This document shows positions 1 to 10,390 of a stretch of 64,000 nucleotides of DNA, one piece after another. The notes beneath the pieces were generated by a model. It was given only the letters and a program-made list of their open reading frames with translations, was not told the DNA's origin and ran no database searches. Every line of letters begins with the position of its first letter. The first letter of the stretch is position 1. Origin of the DNA: Panaeolus papilionaceus (Eukaryota > Basidiomycota > Agaricomycetes > Agaricales); contig JADNRZ010000014.1 of the NCBI GenBank assembly GCA_015501605.1, forward strand, positions 372,001 to 436,000, written 5' to 3'. Both the position numbers and the translations under genes were made by a program.

Positions 1-625
1 CCAGCTGCAGCACCTTCAGTTTGAGTTCCGGGTTTTCAGTCGCAGTGATCTCGCAGTTTGGCGGCACCTCCGACCACATGCCAACACCCTCCAAAGTTTG
101 AGCATTCTGGAGACGGGGAACAGCAAATGGGGACATTCATTCCATATGTTACCCATTCAGGTTTATGAGCAGCTCCCTGATCTACGCCACCTTCGTATCC
201 TCAGTACCAGGGTCCATGTATGTGATACTTCTGCTCACTTTCTCTATCTTGACCCACATACTTAAGTGACCCCTGCCCCACAGAAAACGAGTGCGTACTT
301 GACCTTGGGTTGGGAATTTATGATACCAAGCGTCTTCCATCACTTAGAGGTTCTTGTATTGCGACCACCATCTCTAGAACCTACTGATGAGGAAGCCGCA
401 CAAGAACTTTCGGGACAGTGTGCGTACAACACCTTCCGCAGCCCCGGTGCCAGGAGAGTGGCCGCCACAGAAGCCATGAAGGTTATCACCACTCTTAAAC
501 GTATCGATTTTGGGATTCAGTCGGAGATTCATCGCTTCCTGAGGGAAGAACATAGGATCGAAGAATCATCGGTACCCGTTGAAGAGGGGTATGATCGACA
601 TGACTTTGATTGGATATGTATATGA
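1..625 (+). CDS. F-box/LRR-like protein, C-terminal part (cut by window edge)
   Basis: The left edge truncates this gene. Visible exons are about 1-217 and 284-625, joined by an intron with donor GTATGT and acceptor CCCCACAG, in phase 0. The protein has leucine-rich stretches (LQHLQFEF, LPDLRHLRILSTRVH) and ends EGYDRHDFDWICI. This layout is common in the large F-box/LRR-like families of mushrooms, where the F-box sits at the N-terminus, outside this window; such proteins are thought to serve as substrate adaptors of SCF ubiquitin ligases. The family call is inference because the F-box is not visible. The frame is open to the stop and the adjacent degenerate copy at 940-1550 aligns to it, which supports the frame and the last exon. 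Confidence 0.6.
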
Positions 626-939
626 ATGCTTTCACGAAGGTGTATAATACAACATGTAGCTAACGTCATATACTTGGTTAATGAAGCATAGTGCCAACCT
701 AGAGTGCATTGTCTGTTCCACATGAGAGGGCGTTTTCCGACCGTCTATTGAGTTTCCCTGTGATTCTGAAGGCATGAGGTGGCAAGGTACGATTTTACTC
801 CTTGCCTTCCTCCCAGCATCATCAACCGCAATCATTGAATTACTTATGACCTTACAACTTCTTCGGATCAGACCAGGCCTATTCCAACAGAAATATGCGG
901 TCTCATAATTTAGCTAGTTCAACCACCCATTCAAACTCA

Positions 940-1550
940 ACTCGTTCACCAATGGATACATCCAAAGCCAATTTTTGGGCACCTTTCTTCAGTCGCAGCC
1001 TGATCTTGAATCACTTTGTCTCATGGGGGGTGAAAATAATGGCTTGATCGAACTCGATGATGTCCCTCTGAAGAAGCTTCGTTCTATGGCTGGGACGCTT
1101 AATGCTGCACGTTCAGTTATACTACACAAGGCCGAACTTAGAAACTCATTACATCACCTTCAGCTCGAGTTTCATGATTTCAACAGCCATTGGGATATCG
1201 CATTTTGGGAACACCTCTCATGGGAGTTTATTATTCCAACTTGCTTCCAGCGCTTAGATCTTAGAAGTCATTGCCCTGAAACCAGGGACCTTCAAGCCAA
1301 CCGATGAGGAAGCTGGTCAAGGGCTTCAAGGGCAATGTGAGTACGAAGTTCTTCGTACGGTACGCCTTCAGCTAGAAGGACCACTGCACGGGGCGCTATG
1401 GCTGCTATGAACTCCCTCAAACGCATCGACATAGTTATTCATTCGGAGGTTCATCGATTCTTGAAGAATGATGAACACGGCATTCATGACTCAATTATCC
1501 CTCTTGGCGAAGAGTTTGACCGACACGATTATGATTGGAGAAATATATAG
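940..1550 (+). pseudogene. Degenerate tandem copy of the F-box/LRR-like gene
   Basis: This stretch is homologous to the end of the gene at 1-625. LQLEFHDFNSHWDIAFWEHL matches LQFEFRVFSRSDLAVWRHL, and the end EEFDRHDYDWRNI matches EGYDRHDFDWICI. It is broken in three ways. About 58 residues plus the intron of the intact copy are missing between HL and SWEF. A 7-bp insertion at 1254-1265 leaves TTAGA, TC, TTAGA. A 5-bp insertion at 1355-1364 leaves GTACG twice in tandem. The two insertions together add 12 bp and restore the frame, but a TGA lies in the shifted part between them. No 5' end or F-box could be found. The start given is approximate. Confidence 0.7.
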
Positions 1551-1627
1551 CATAACTCTCAATCAAGTGTTCCAGCAAGAAACCCTTGAAGTGAGATTGG
1601 TTATCAGGCAGGCTTGAACAACGCAAT

Positions 1628-3196
1628 CTACGAGTCTACGACCAATGTAATTGCAATGACTTCATCTGTATCCCCATCCGATTGCTGCTCAAGACGACAC
1701 GACATTGCACACATGTCACCAAGTTCAAGCATCGCTAATTTATGCTGCATGGTTTCTCTGCATACTTCCTTCTGCTCCTTTGTCAACTTCGGCCATCTAA
1801 AATCCTGGAAGCGGAAAATAAACTCTGATGTGAGTTGCGGGAATCTAGAGCAACATTGCAGGATCGCCTCGAATTCTCTCCAAAGCTGGGGGACAACTGG
1901 GGTCGAACAGCTTGGGCTGTGCTGCACCATTTCGAGATCAAGTTGAAGCCGAAATGTCTTGATGTTGTTGCATGAAGATATCGACGCTAGAAGGGCTGAC
2001 ATTTCATTGATTCCACGATTGTATGTGCCGTGTGTGTCCTCTGCGTCCATTTGGTCGCAATACATGCTGAAGGACAAGTGGTGTAAGGAAGGCAGGAATG
2101 TTGTAATACAGTTCCGTAAATCCATGTCAGCGATATATCCTGGTCGAGATCTGACTACGGGCAAAACAGTAAATTATAATGTTTAAATTATGCGGATATA
2201 CAATCGAGACTTACGATCCAATGAGAGGGAGCGTAGGTCCGACAAGCCACTATGAAGCAGATCCTTGAGTGTCCATGCGTCTTCAGGCTCCTGTGGAGAT
2301 ATCCTGAGATCCGTAAGCCCTTTGAGCGATGTGAAATGGGTGCCGTTGGGCGAGTCCCGCAACAAGTTAAAAAACCTGACCATATCCTCATAGGCGTCTA
2401 CGTCGACAATAAGACGTGTAAGCTGGAAGTTTGGCTTTAAGGTGTGTTCATATGCATCATCTTCGTCACTTTCCGAAAGAGCCATCTGGGCGTGAAATTC
2501 AAGCTCTTTTAGGCTTGGGAAACATTGTAGTAACGTCGAAGGGTCAAGACCCCAGCAGTTCCTCAGGACTAAACGAGTCAGCCGGGGAAAGAGCTCCTTG
2601 AATGACAGGAGAGGGCAGAGAAGTATGTGCAAGCTCTGTAATGCTCTGCATAGATCGTTGCTTTGAGGAATATCACTCATACGCCTAAGAGTGAGTGAAT
2701 GTAAGCTTTCTCCTGGGGCACATGCATGCCTATCAAGGATCCGATATAGGAATGTTCGAAGGCGGAGCGGAAATTTGCTTGTAGGTCGTGGTTTTTCGGA
2801 AATTATGCTGATCTTGCAGATATTAGGCAGACCGCTGAGCCCCTCCTCATAACGGTCCAGTTCCGATAGCAGCTCCGTCGATATACGAAGATTGCCACCA
2901 ACATCGAAATCTAACTCGTAGACGTAATATGCAAGTGATGGCTCTTCTGCAACAACTCGCATCAGCCAATCGAGTTGTTCTTTGTATTTCCCTACAAAAC
3001 CAATCCTGATGTGATCAAACAGCTGCTTGTAGGCTGAATGTTTGAACGACTTGCAAACGAGAGCGCATGCCACAAGGTGTTGAAGCCTCCCGTGTGAATG
3101 ACCTGGAGCAGATCCCCGTACTATGAAACTGAGAACTAGGTCAAATATTTCGATGGGAAATGCTGGGATAGACGACTGGTTAATAATGGGTTCCAT
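1628..3196 (-). CDS. F-box protein with leucine-rich C-terminal region
   Basis: Two exons, 3196-2215 and 2154-1628, give 502 residues. The intron has donor GTAAGT and acceptor CCCGTAG. Residues about 8-60 (IPAFPIEIFDLVLSFI, then LVACALVCKSFKHSAYKQLF) have the F-box-like form seen in Agaricomycete families: a hydrophobic proline/isoleucine start, then a C-L-V-C-K-S-F helix. Leucine-rich segments follow (LRSLSLD, LTRLVLRNCWGLD, FPSLKELEFH). The likely role is an SCF substrate adaptor; the substrate is unknown. The ATG at 3196 is the first in frame and lies just before the F-box. The gene converges on the broken F-box/LRR-like copy at 940-1550, and the two are separated by only about 80 bp. An alternative is an LRR protein that no longer binds Skp1. 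Confidence 0.8.
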
Positions 3197-3872
3197 CCAA
3201 GATGTAGATGAGAAGGAATGAAATCGTGTTCTGCAAGTCGGTGATAGCCCCCAGCTTTCAGAGTGTGATTTTCACACTCCGCTGAATCGATTTGATGGGA
3301 CCCACTTTATGTGCCAGGCTCAAACAGAGTGCCCGCGCAAGCCAAAGTTTCAAGTGCGCGTCCAGCGTCTGTGCACGCCCCATTTACAGAAACTTCGAAG
3401 CGCTATTGCCTTTCGTGAAATGATGATACCCTGCACATTGTCATTCGAAGTTAGCAATGGCATCGAATTCACAATCGAATTGAATACTCACGGGTACATC
3501 GCTTTAAAGTTGAAAATTCGAGATATGAATTGGATTCATTGAGGATGATCCAACCTTTTGCCACAACTGTACTCTAATCGGTGCTCACATGCTGGTAATC
3601 ATCCGTCCGACGTCAGTGTTAGAAACTTTAGTTATAATTACTATTCCATTCTGCGAGCTACGAGGCACAGTCAAATGATCGAATTTCACCGAGCTCTCTA
3701 TTGAGCCCTATTCGTCGTGCAAAGGGGTCGTAGCGTCGACAAACAGCTGACTTTAACCTGTCCATTTGGTCGTGCCTAGCCATATCATTGAGATCCATCT
3801 CCCATAGGCATTCGAATTGATATAAAGGCGCACACAAGCTGAACCCATCCCCATGCAAAGCAATTGTACACA
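3197..3872. other. Intergenic region between F-box gene and small secreted protein
   Basis: This is the shared upstream region of two divergent genes. Short open frames occur (for example 3309-3542, plus) but none has a recognisable domain or splice pattern. The only feature I support is the TATA box at 3821-3826. Confidence 0.5.
3821..3826 (+). promoter_or_regulatory. TATA box of the small secreted protein gene
   Basis: A TATAAA hexamer lies 47 bp before the ATG at 3873, and the bases between would form a short 5' leader. Strong TATA boxes at this distance are common in highly expressed fungal genes for secreted proteins. Confidence 0.55.
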
Positions 3873-4320
3873 ATGCAGCTTTCTTCTCTCTTCTCTCAGC
3901 TCTTCCTTCTCGCCGTCATGTCGCCTTCGACGATGTCCGCTCCAGGCTCCTTGAACAGCCGAAGTGAAATCGGTGGTGGTGGCTGGGTTCCCACCCCAAG
4001 CATAAAATGTGCGCGCAATTTTTCTAATAATTCTGGAAGTACTAAATGACCTGGAAATACCTCTTACCCATTCGCATATACACACAGGCCCAGCAAATGC
4101 AGATGGCACATACATTCACTGTCAGTTTCAAAAGTGGCGCCTCAAAATCAGCTTGTTTGGATTGCTCATCCCAAATCCCTTCTAGGTCCCGAAAGCCGTC
4201 CCTGCAAATCAACGGGCGACGGGAAATATTAGTGGGTGCTGATATTATGTGCTACAGAAGAAATCAAATGAATTTCTGATTCTTTGCAGCTGCGGCGAGC
4301 CACTTACTTTTCCTGGATAG
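3873..4320 (+). CDS. Small secreted cysteine-containing protein (candidate effector-like)
   Basis: Four exons, 3873-4008, 4088-4120, 4186-4231 and 4290-4320, sum to 246 bp and encode 81 residues. All three introns are 58-79 bp with canonical ends (GTGCGC/CACAG, GTCAGT/TTCTAG, GTGGGT/TTTGCAG), and each join keeps the frame. Residues 1-23 form a signal peptide with the hydrophobic run LFSQLFLLAVM. The mature part is glycine-rich (IGGGGWVP) and then carries four cysteines in the pattern CP, HCPES, PCKS, YYCGEP. Four cysteines could form two disulfide bonds. I know no family for it; the cysteine-rich block appears only after splicing, so ORF-only gene finders would miss it. It would be exported; its role is unknown. 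A TATA box precedes it. Confidence 0.65.
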
Positions 4321-4674
4321 TGATAACAGGACAGAACAGCGCAGGTCTAGTACCGCTTTCATGACAACATTGGTACAACAGTAGCAAACTAATTGTTTGT
4401 TCAGTTATCCAGGATAACAAATGCAGCCTTGTATGATGAAATAGTAGGTACAAATAGGAAATCGACTGTGTTTTTTGTAAATGGGTGCTATGGATATATG
4501 TATGTTAAGTGTAAGAATTGGAGTTATGATGATTCAGATGCGCTAGTACGGTACGGTGAATTGAGAGGAGAAAATTTCATGGTTCGAAAGATAAAGGAAT
4601 TATAGTAATATATATAAATAAAGAGAAATAAATAAAAAGTCATGCAGGGAGGGAACTGCGTCGATGTGTGTTGG
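4321..4674. other. 3' flank of the small secreted gene and end of repeat A
   Basis: AT-rich sequence with AATAAA-like elements near 4616-4635, which could serve as a polyadenylation region. A 70-residue open frame at 4393-4605 has no recognisable features. Confidence 0.4.
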
Positions 4675-6230
4675 TAAGAGGGATTGGTCCCCCGTCAGTG
4701 GTGTATCGATATCGCGCTATCAAGGAGTCAGAAAATTGGCAACAGGACATAAATAAATTGAACAACGGCTTAGCGCCACCTCCACAGCGGGTCGGTTGGG
4801 CAGAGCTGCAGAGAGTCATCAGCACGATGTAAGTACGAAAGAGAAAGAAGGTTCGACTCACATCACGCCGATCACCACTCGCGGAACCGAGCCATCACCG
4901 AGCATTTTGCACAACACACGCTAGTGCGCTCCCACCCCCCGGGTTTCTGCGCCCGTAGACGTTACTAATGGGTGGTGGCACATCCAGGTAAAGCCGATAA
5001 CAGCCGCAGCCCAAAAGGCTGTCTTCAGGCGCGTCGTGAGCGTCGTGCGACCACCGCAGCGGATAGACGTCTCATTTCGATCACAGCCATCAGACGCATC
5101 GCCCAGCGCTTAAGCCTGAAGACGATTGGCCCCCCAGGGGTGACTGAGACCCGCCCGAGCATTAATAAATGCTCTAACCTCGACCTGTCAGGGTCACGAC
5201 CTCAGAACACAAGGAACTTGTCAAGGCGCGGAGGGGATATCCGTGTGCGACCATGTGTGTGCAAAAGCGAAGTGATGGCCTAGTATACATTACGGGTGAA
5301 AGGTTAGTGGCTCGCCTTTTGTACAAAATGAACTGGGTCAATGGCGAGTTGATGATTGAGGGTAAAGGTGAGTTGCCTAAGCATATTAGTTAAAGCAAAT
5401 GTTGGATGGTATGAGGTGACTACCATTGACCCAGACCTCGGTGTAGAAACGCTCAAGCGACGATGACGTCAAATGACAGTGGATCGTCTGACGAGCTTCG
5501 CAAAAGTTGTTGTCGTCATTGCCCGATAAAAGCTCGCTAGCTGAGTTGACATAGGTCACCATGCGTAGGTGCTAGGAGGTTGTTGGTACCTAAAGGGTAT
5601 CAGCGGAGTGGACTGGTGGTGTCCTGGTGCAAGGTATTAGACGATACTCCACAGCGGGCGCTTGGGTCAATCAAGGGAGTGTTGATGTTGTAGAATAGGA
5701 CTAGGCGATGAAGTGGATGCAATATCGCTTGGCGAGATGACTAGTTACGCTGATGAAATGAGCGTTGTGTCTTGAGAGAGTAATTGAATGAAGTCTTACA
5801 ATCGCGCCTCCAAGTCATTGGGCGCTTCAATTCACGTAGTATGTTGTGCGAATAGCTGGGGGACTTCTATGCAGAGCGAGATTGATTAACATGTGGGCGG
5901 GGTGTTAAGGGCGGGGTAACTTACAGATCCCCTGCAACATAGACGTGTCTAGATGAGAGCTCAAGAAATTGAAGTGAGCTATAAGTGTGGTAGTAGATGA
6001 CCCTGAAAGGGCGAGCATCTTCAGCTAAAGTTGGAAGAAGGTAGTGGTTGAGGAATAAGAAAGGATAAGGTCTCAGCAAGAGGTCGGGCGTGGTTTTATA
6101 CCCTGCAAAGTTGTTTGTCCTCAGGCTGACATAGAACTGTACATCTCCTATCTTGTTTGTCCCGATCGCTGTGAATGCCCAACGAGTGCGCTAGTGGTCT
6201 GATCAACCAACCGTAGATAAGGGATTGTGT
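4675..6230 (-). repeat. Interspersed repeat, copy A (minus strand)
   Basis: On the minus strand this segment is homologous to 56860-58065 plus. Matching landmarks, in element order: GGAGATGTACAGTT followed by a TCAGCCT block, a TATA box (minus TATAAA at 6100-6095), a diverged middle, a near-identical core (4943-5280), and a GTGAGT...CTGCAG stretch that could be an intron, ending near GGGGGACCAATC (about 4682-4695). The element is about 1.5 kb and has no long coding frame in its own orientation. It could be a degenerate LTR-type or non-autonomous element, or a duplicated non-coding RNA gene. Ends are approximate, and I found no clear terminal repeats or target-site duplication. Confidence 0.65.
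4943..5280 (-). repeat. Near-identical core of repeat A
   Basis: These 338 bp differ from 57533-57873 by one 3-bp indel (ACG) and, as far as I can see, one substitution. The sequence on either side is clearly more diverged. The minus strand contains the inverted repeats described for copy B. The plus strand is open for 103 codons, but the same frame is extended in copy B, shows no known domain, and is interrupted by a TAA here where copy B has CAA. Confidence 0.7.
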
Positions 6231-6656
6231 GTGAGCGTGTTAGACAATGTAAAAACTTGGCGGGGCTTGTGCACACACAACGCGCGTGAAACATACCTAT
6301 GCAAACGATTTACTTGACGGAGGCAGCATGAATAAGGCGTGATGACTCGAAGTGAAGGGACCAAGACCAGAAACACAGTGCTAAACACAGGGCTCGACAC
6401 GCCGTGGTTCCGCGTTGGTTGCTTGCAAAAATACCGCAATCTTGAAATCCATAAGGGAGCAATGAAATAATTATACACTTTGTGTGTGTATCAAGAGAAC
6501 GTACGATGATAACTGTCTCGAATTATAGTGACTAGAATGGTCAGAATGACGCATGGATGTAGAGAAAACATACACATAAAAATACAACACACAATACATC
6601 AGAATACATCCAGAAATGATAAATAGGGGAGATACATAGATATCCGTTAGCAGGCC
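6231..6656. other. Intergenic, no gene seen
   Basis: This lies between repeat copy A and the 3' end of SPC25. A minus-strand open frame of 91 codons at 6203-6478 has no support. AT-rich sequence near 6560-6630 is probably the 3' flank of SPC25. Confidence 0.4.
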
Positions 6657-7633
6657 TCACGAGGTCATCTGTTTATCCAACTGTCCAAAGAGCATGAGGA
6701 GATGTTATCCTTGAGGGAAATACAACACTCACTATCTGCTGATAGGCAGCTCGAACATCCTTTATAAACACGTAAATATCCATAGAATCGTTCAGTCTTG
6801 AAACCAAAGCTGCCATGGTGGGTAGCACAGGAGAAGCTGTCAGAACTGAGTAACCGAGTCATCAGCATTACAACTCCGACGCGATGGAAGTGTGGATGTG
6901 GGTGACCACGGACCTTTATACGTCGACGTAGATAAATCCAAGACAAAAGACGCCTCCCTATGAGGGTCTGATGGATCCAGATTGGAGAATATAATCATAA
7001 GTTTGGACATGTCCACACCCTCGATGGCACATCCGAGATAATTTTCGCAAGCTCTCAACTCCAAAGGGGCTTTAGACGCATGTGTACTGAGCAAGGAACG
7101 CTCCTTGTCTTTCTCTGTAATGTTTGTTGGTATGAGAATGGAGGCGATACTGAACCCACACTTACCTCGTCTCCAATTCTGGGTCAGTGCCACATACTGC
7201 TGGATGTCTGCTTCCACAGCGTCACATTTCTCCTCTAATGTCGCTTTCTGTCTCGTAAACGCTGCAACCTTCAATTCTGCTTCCTTCCTTTCCTCCTTCT
7301 CATTCTCCAATTCTATGGACATCTCATTCAACATCAAAGATAACCCTTAGACAACCATAACTCACGAGCAACAAGGTCAATCTCTCTCAACCTACACTCC
7401 GTCGTCTCCGCCTCTACATTCTGCCTCTTTTCCAAGATCTTCTTCTTCTCCATCGTTTGATGCTTCCTTCTCTCCGAAATCGTGGCAATTGCACGATTTT
7501 TGTAGGAAGTCACAGCTTTGAGGAAATTTCTCGTTGAGTTCTCATATGGCTGCAAACGCAAGTCGATAGTAGGATTCTGTTGCTGAAGGATAGCCTCGAG
7601 GTCTATCTGCGGAATTCGTAGGGTTTGTGCCAT
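6657..7633 (-). CDS. spc25: Kinetochore protein Spc25 (Ndc80 complex)
   Basis: Five exons, 7633-7366, 7312-7166, 7114-6914, 6836-6733 and 6680-6657, sum to 744 bp and 247 residues, close to the usual Spc25 length. Residues about 40-150 are a charged coiled coil (RRKHQTMEKKKILEKRQNVE, ENEKEERKEAELK). The C-terminal globular domain is typical: PLELRACENYLGCAIEGV, then LMIIFSNLDP, then FVLDLSTSTYK, ending VFIKDVRAAYQQI. Spc25 pairs with Spc24 in the Ndc80 complex and links kinetochores to spindle microtubules. The ATG at 7633 was chosen because the open sequence before it lacks another ATG. ACGCG-rich sequence about 100 bp upstream fits cell-cycle control by an MBF-type factor (inference). ECO1 lies next upstream on the same strand. 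Confidence 0.9.
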
Positions 7634-7985
7634 CTTGGGCCCTTTGAGGACGGATGGAGGAGGTGATGAAGTTGAGATCAACCAATTTCGGCGCGACGTC
7701 GCGTCTGGTCACAACGTTTTCACGTGACCATAATACGCGTCGCGACGCGAACGCGCTCTTCCGAGACTTCGTCCTCCAATTCCTCACAATCGGGCCTGTT
7801 CTGCATCTTAAATAGGATACTTGTATAAGCGAAAATGCACTTTAATATTTTCTCTGTGAATAAATGCTGATGGTTTCATACATATGGAATAAAAATAGCT
7901 ACAAATGCGAGGATGAATATGCGTGCAAAAGACAATGACAAAAGTGCGAGCAAAACGAAAATATAAAGGAACATGCAAAGTAAAA
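7634..7985. other. SPC25 promoter / ECO1 3' flank
   Basis: 352 bp between two genes on the same strand. It holds the ACGCG cluster at 7735-7756. AT-rich sequence from about 7810 to 7980 fits the ECO1 3' end. Confidence 0.5.
7735..7756. promoter_or_regulatory. Cluster of ACGCG (MCB-like) motifs upstream of SPC25
   Basis: ACGCGT is followed directly by CGCGACGCG and AACGCG, about 100 bp before the SPC25 start. ACGCGT is the MluI cell-cycle box bound by MBF in yeasts. A dense cluster is less likely by chance than a single copy. Function here is inferred. Confidence 0.4.
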
Positions 7986-9083
7986 TCACTCTTCGTATAC
8001 TCTTACAGCACCTTTCCCCCAGTCCATCATAACAGCCTGACCCATACCCGTAGGTTGAGAAAAGGCAGCTTGGCCCTTTAGAGGGTCAAGTGGACATCCA
8101 TGAATAAATGTCTTTGCGGCAGCGTCAAGGAGATGGCGCGCAATGCCTTGACGGCGGAATGATGATGAAACAAAAATACGAGGGATCCCCATGGGCGTTG
8201 GCAACGGGGTCGGGTCGCAGTAGAGGTTGGTGTTACTGTCTACGATAATAGGTGCCTGTGCCGAGTCTGATAACTCAGATTTGCTGGATTGCGACTCCGA
8301 TGGCGACGCGTCGGAGGGTGGTGAGACAACGGCCATGGCCGTTGATATCCGCTGTGCAATGACACATCCAGCGATGCGTTCGCGGTGTGACAATGTGTCG
8401 TGTGGTACTAAGAATAGATACGCCTTAGATGCTTGTAGGACGGATGGCGGTATTTCTGGAGCAGAAAGCGAAAGGTTGATGGTATTGAGGAGAGTCGAGA
8501 TCTGGGGTAAGATGTCAGTTGAGTAAAAGTTAGTAGCTCGACAAAGTCGTACCTTTGTTCCAAGTTTCCCAGTGGCATCTGCAGGAAATGACACAATCCT
8601 CCCTCGCTTCTTGCCCGACTTGAGCTTAATGCCAGTCTCAACCTCCGTGATGCTACTACCCTTATCCTCATCTTTCCCCCACTCCATACCCTGACGTACT
8701 CGATTACAATGCGAGCGATGAAGTGCCTCGTCATCTGGGGCACCTTTTGTGTAGGAAAGACCACACAAAGAACAGGTTCGAAGGATGGTCTGATCAGTAT
8801 TAAAATGTAGTTGCGTCAAAGTTTTCTGCGCTTTTGGCGCCGACTTGGTGGAAGCCTTTGATTTTGATTTTGCCAGTGGTTTAAGCTCTGTTTTTAGGCG
8901 TTTCGCAGGAGGAAACAGAGGAGCCACATCATTCTCTGATAGCTGTCGCTTTGTAGGACGCGAGATAGCTGGTATCGCTGCTGGTGATGAGGACAACGTT
9001 GAAGGTGGCGACGATGGCACTGGTGGTCTAAAATTCTGTTTGTTTCGTGAAGAATAGGTGCGCTGGACTTTAGGGGTGCTCAT
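7986..9083 (-). CDS. eco1: Sister chromatid cohesion acetyltransferase Eco1/Ctf7
   Basis: Likely two exons, 9083-8553 and 8501-7986, giving 348 residues. The 51-bp intron (GTACGA, branch site CTAAC, CCCCAG) is a multiple of three without a stop, so the unspliced frame is also open (365 residues). The N-terminal 85 residues are basic and disordered. QKTLTQLHF near residue 86 resembles a PCNA-binding motif. A C2H2 finger follows (C104, C107, H122, H125). The C-terminal half is the acetyltransferase fold: RIAGCVIAQRI, the acetyl-CoA loop FRRQGIARHLLDAA, and the end MDWGKGAVRVYEE. Eco1 acetylates Smc3 during S phase to lock cohesin. ACGCGACGCGC lies about 95 bp upstream. Confidence 0.9.
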   Translation of the reverse strand: MSTPKVQRTYSSRNKQNFRPPVPSSPPSTLSSSPAAIPAISRPTKRQLSENDVAPLFPPAKRLKTELKPLAKSKSKASTKSAPKAQKTLTQLHFNTDQTILRTCSLCGLSYTKGAPDDEALHRSHCNRVRQGMEWGKDEDKGSSITEVETGIKLKSGKKRGRIVSFPADATGKLGTKVRLCRATNFYSTDILPQISTLLNTINLSLSAPEIPPSVLQASKAYLFLVPHDTLSHRERIAGCVIAQRISTAMAVVSPPSDASPSESQSSKSELSDSAQAPIIVDSNTNLYCDPTPLPTPMGIPRIFVSSSFRRQGIARHLLDAAAKTFIHGCPLDPLKGQAAFSQPTGMGQAVMMDWGKGAVRVYEE

Positions 9084-10390
9084 GGTGGTAGGATGAAAGG
9101 GTGAAACGCTGACTCGAAGGCGACATCACAGTGACCTAACCCGAATGCTGACTCATCGCTTCGCAAGGAATCAACGCGACGCGCTTATTTGGCGTTGTAG
9201 ACGTAGCACAAGATTCTCATTTAAATCACATGACAACGCCTCAATTACATAATCCACTGTCAATGACCCAGGTCAAATTTCAGTTGAGCTGGTTTGTATG
9301 GTTCCTGAACTTCCACAATTGTGAGATTAGCCCCCGCTCAAACGACGCATTAAGCAGAGTATCTATTGTCCATACCTTGGCCAAAGCTTGGTCTACCCTG
9401 TTCCCTCGGTTCCTAACCTCTTGGATTCTTGGTATCCTACCCCACAGGGTCGATAAGAAATTGTTTTCCTTGATGAGCGCCTATCTGTACGTTATATGTC
9501 AACTTGTGGGTAGATGATTTGGGTTTTTCGCTTTACTTTGTGGAGATAGAGATGTCCAGAGTAAGCATAGTTGGTGTGTGATAAGCTCATTAGCCTTCTA
9601 TGACGAGAAAATCTGCTAATCAATATTATTTGCCTCGTGAATACTTACCCAGGCACTGCCCATCGAAGTCGCGCCAAAATAACTCGAAGGTGTCGAAGTC
9701 GTTGATTGAAGGTGAAAGTCACTCCACTCTTGGCACTTTTAACTGGAAATGACGGTGTTTATCTGCAACATGACATCATTACACGGTAGCAGTTGTACTT
9801 GAAAACACCAGTTCAAAGAGTTTCAAAGTGGACTTGCGAAATATTTGTCAATGTAAAAGGAAACGGCGACTACCAATACCGGACGGGTGTGAGTCACTGT
9901 GAAAAGTGAATGTGATTGCATTACATCTGTAAATAAAATTTAAAATTGTAATGCTTCATGAGGCACATGAAATAAACCCAGCGGTATGTTCTAGACTGCT
10001 TCTGTCAACGTGTTATCGGCACATGTCCGGTCAAGATACATGTACAATGCAGAAGTTTTATATCACCCCATACAGTCTCTATTGGCCATTTTAGAAATTG
10101 GAGTGAATTGAATTCATTCATAACACCATGTTCAAGGTATAATAAGATACAATGCATGAAGTGTCTATGTACAAGAAGTGATAGCATTTTGAGATCTAGG
10201 GTTGTCATGCTCTGCCGTGTCTAAATGATGGCGAGAAAGGGCACATTATGAAAGTAGAAAATTCTACGTTTATAGGACTCGTAAGAGCGTAGTTCACGTG
10301 CTGTGTGTGAAGTTGGTTAGAGGGGATGTCGTGGGGAATATACACTGCGCTTTGAGGATTCCGGTGGCGCAGAACGATGCCATGACAGAT
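9084..10390. other. 1.3 kb without a supported gene
   Basis: This holds the ECO1 promoter (ACGCGACGCGC at 9174-9184) and the 3' flank of the DUF1275 gene. A plus open frame at 9230-9517 and short minus frames near 10005-10208 show no domain, signal peptide or consistent splice pattern. No repeat was recognised. Confidence 0.5.

Noticed and set aside
4845..4860. GGTTCGACTC near repeat A as a polymerase III B box (SINE)
   Set aside because: Copy B has no B box at the same place and no A box is found at the right distance in either copy.
9230..9517. 95-codon plus frame upstream of ECO1
   Set aside because: No domain, no conserved features, no splice context.
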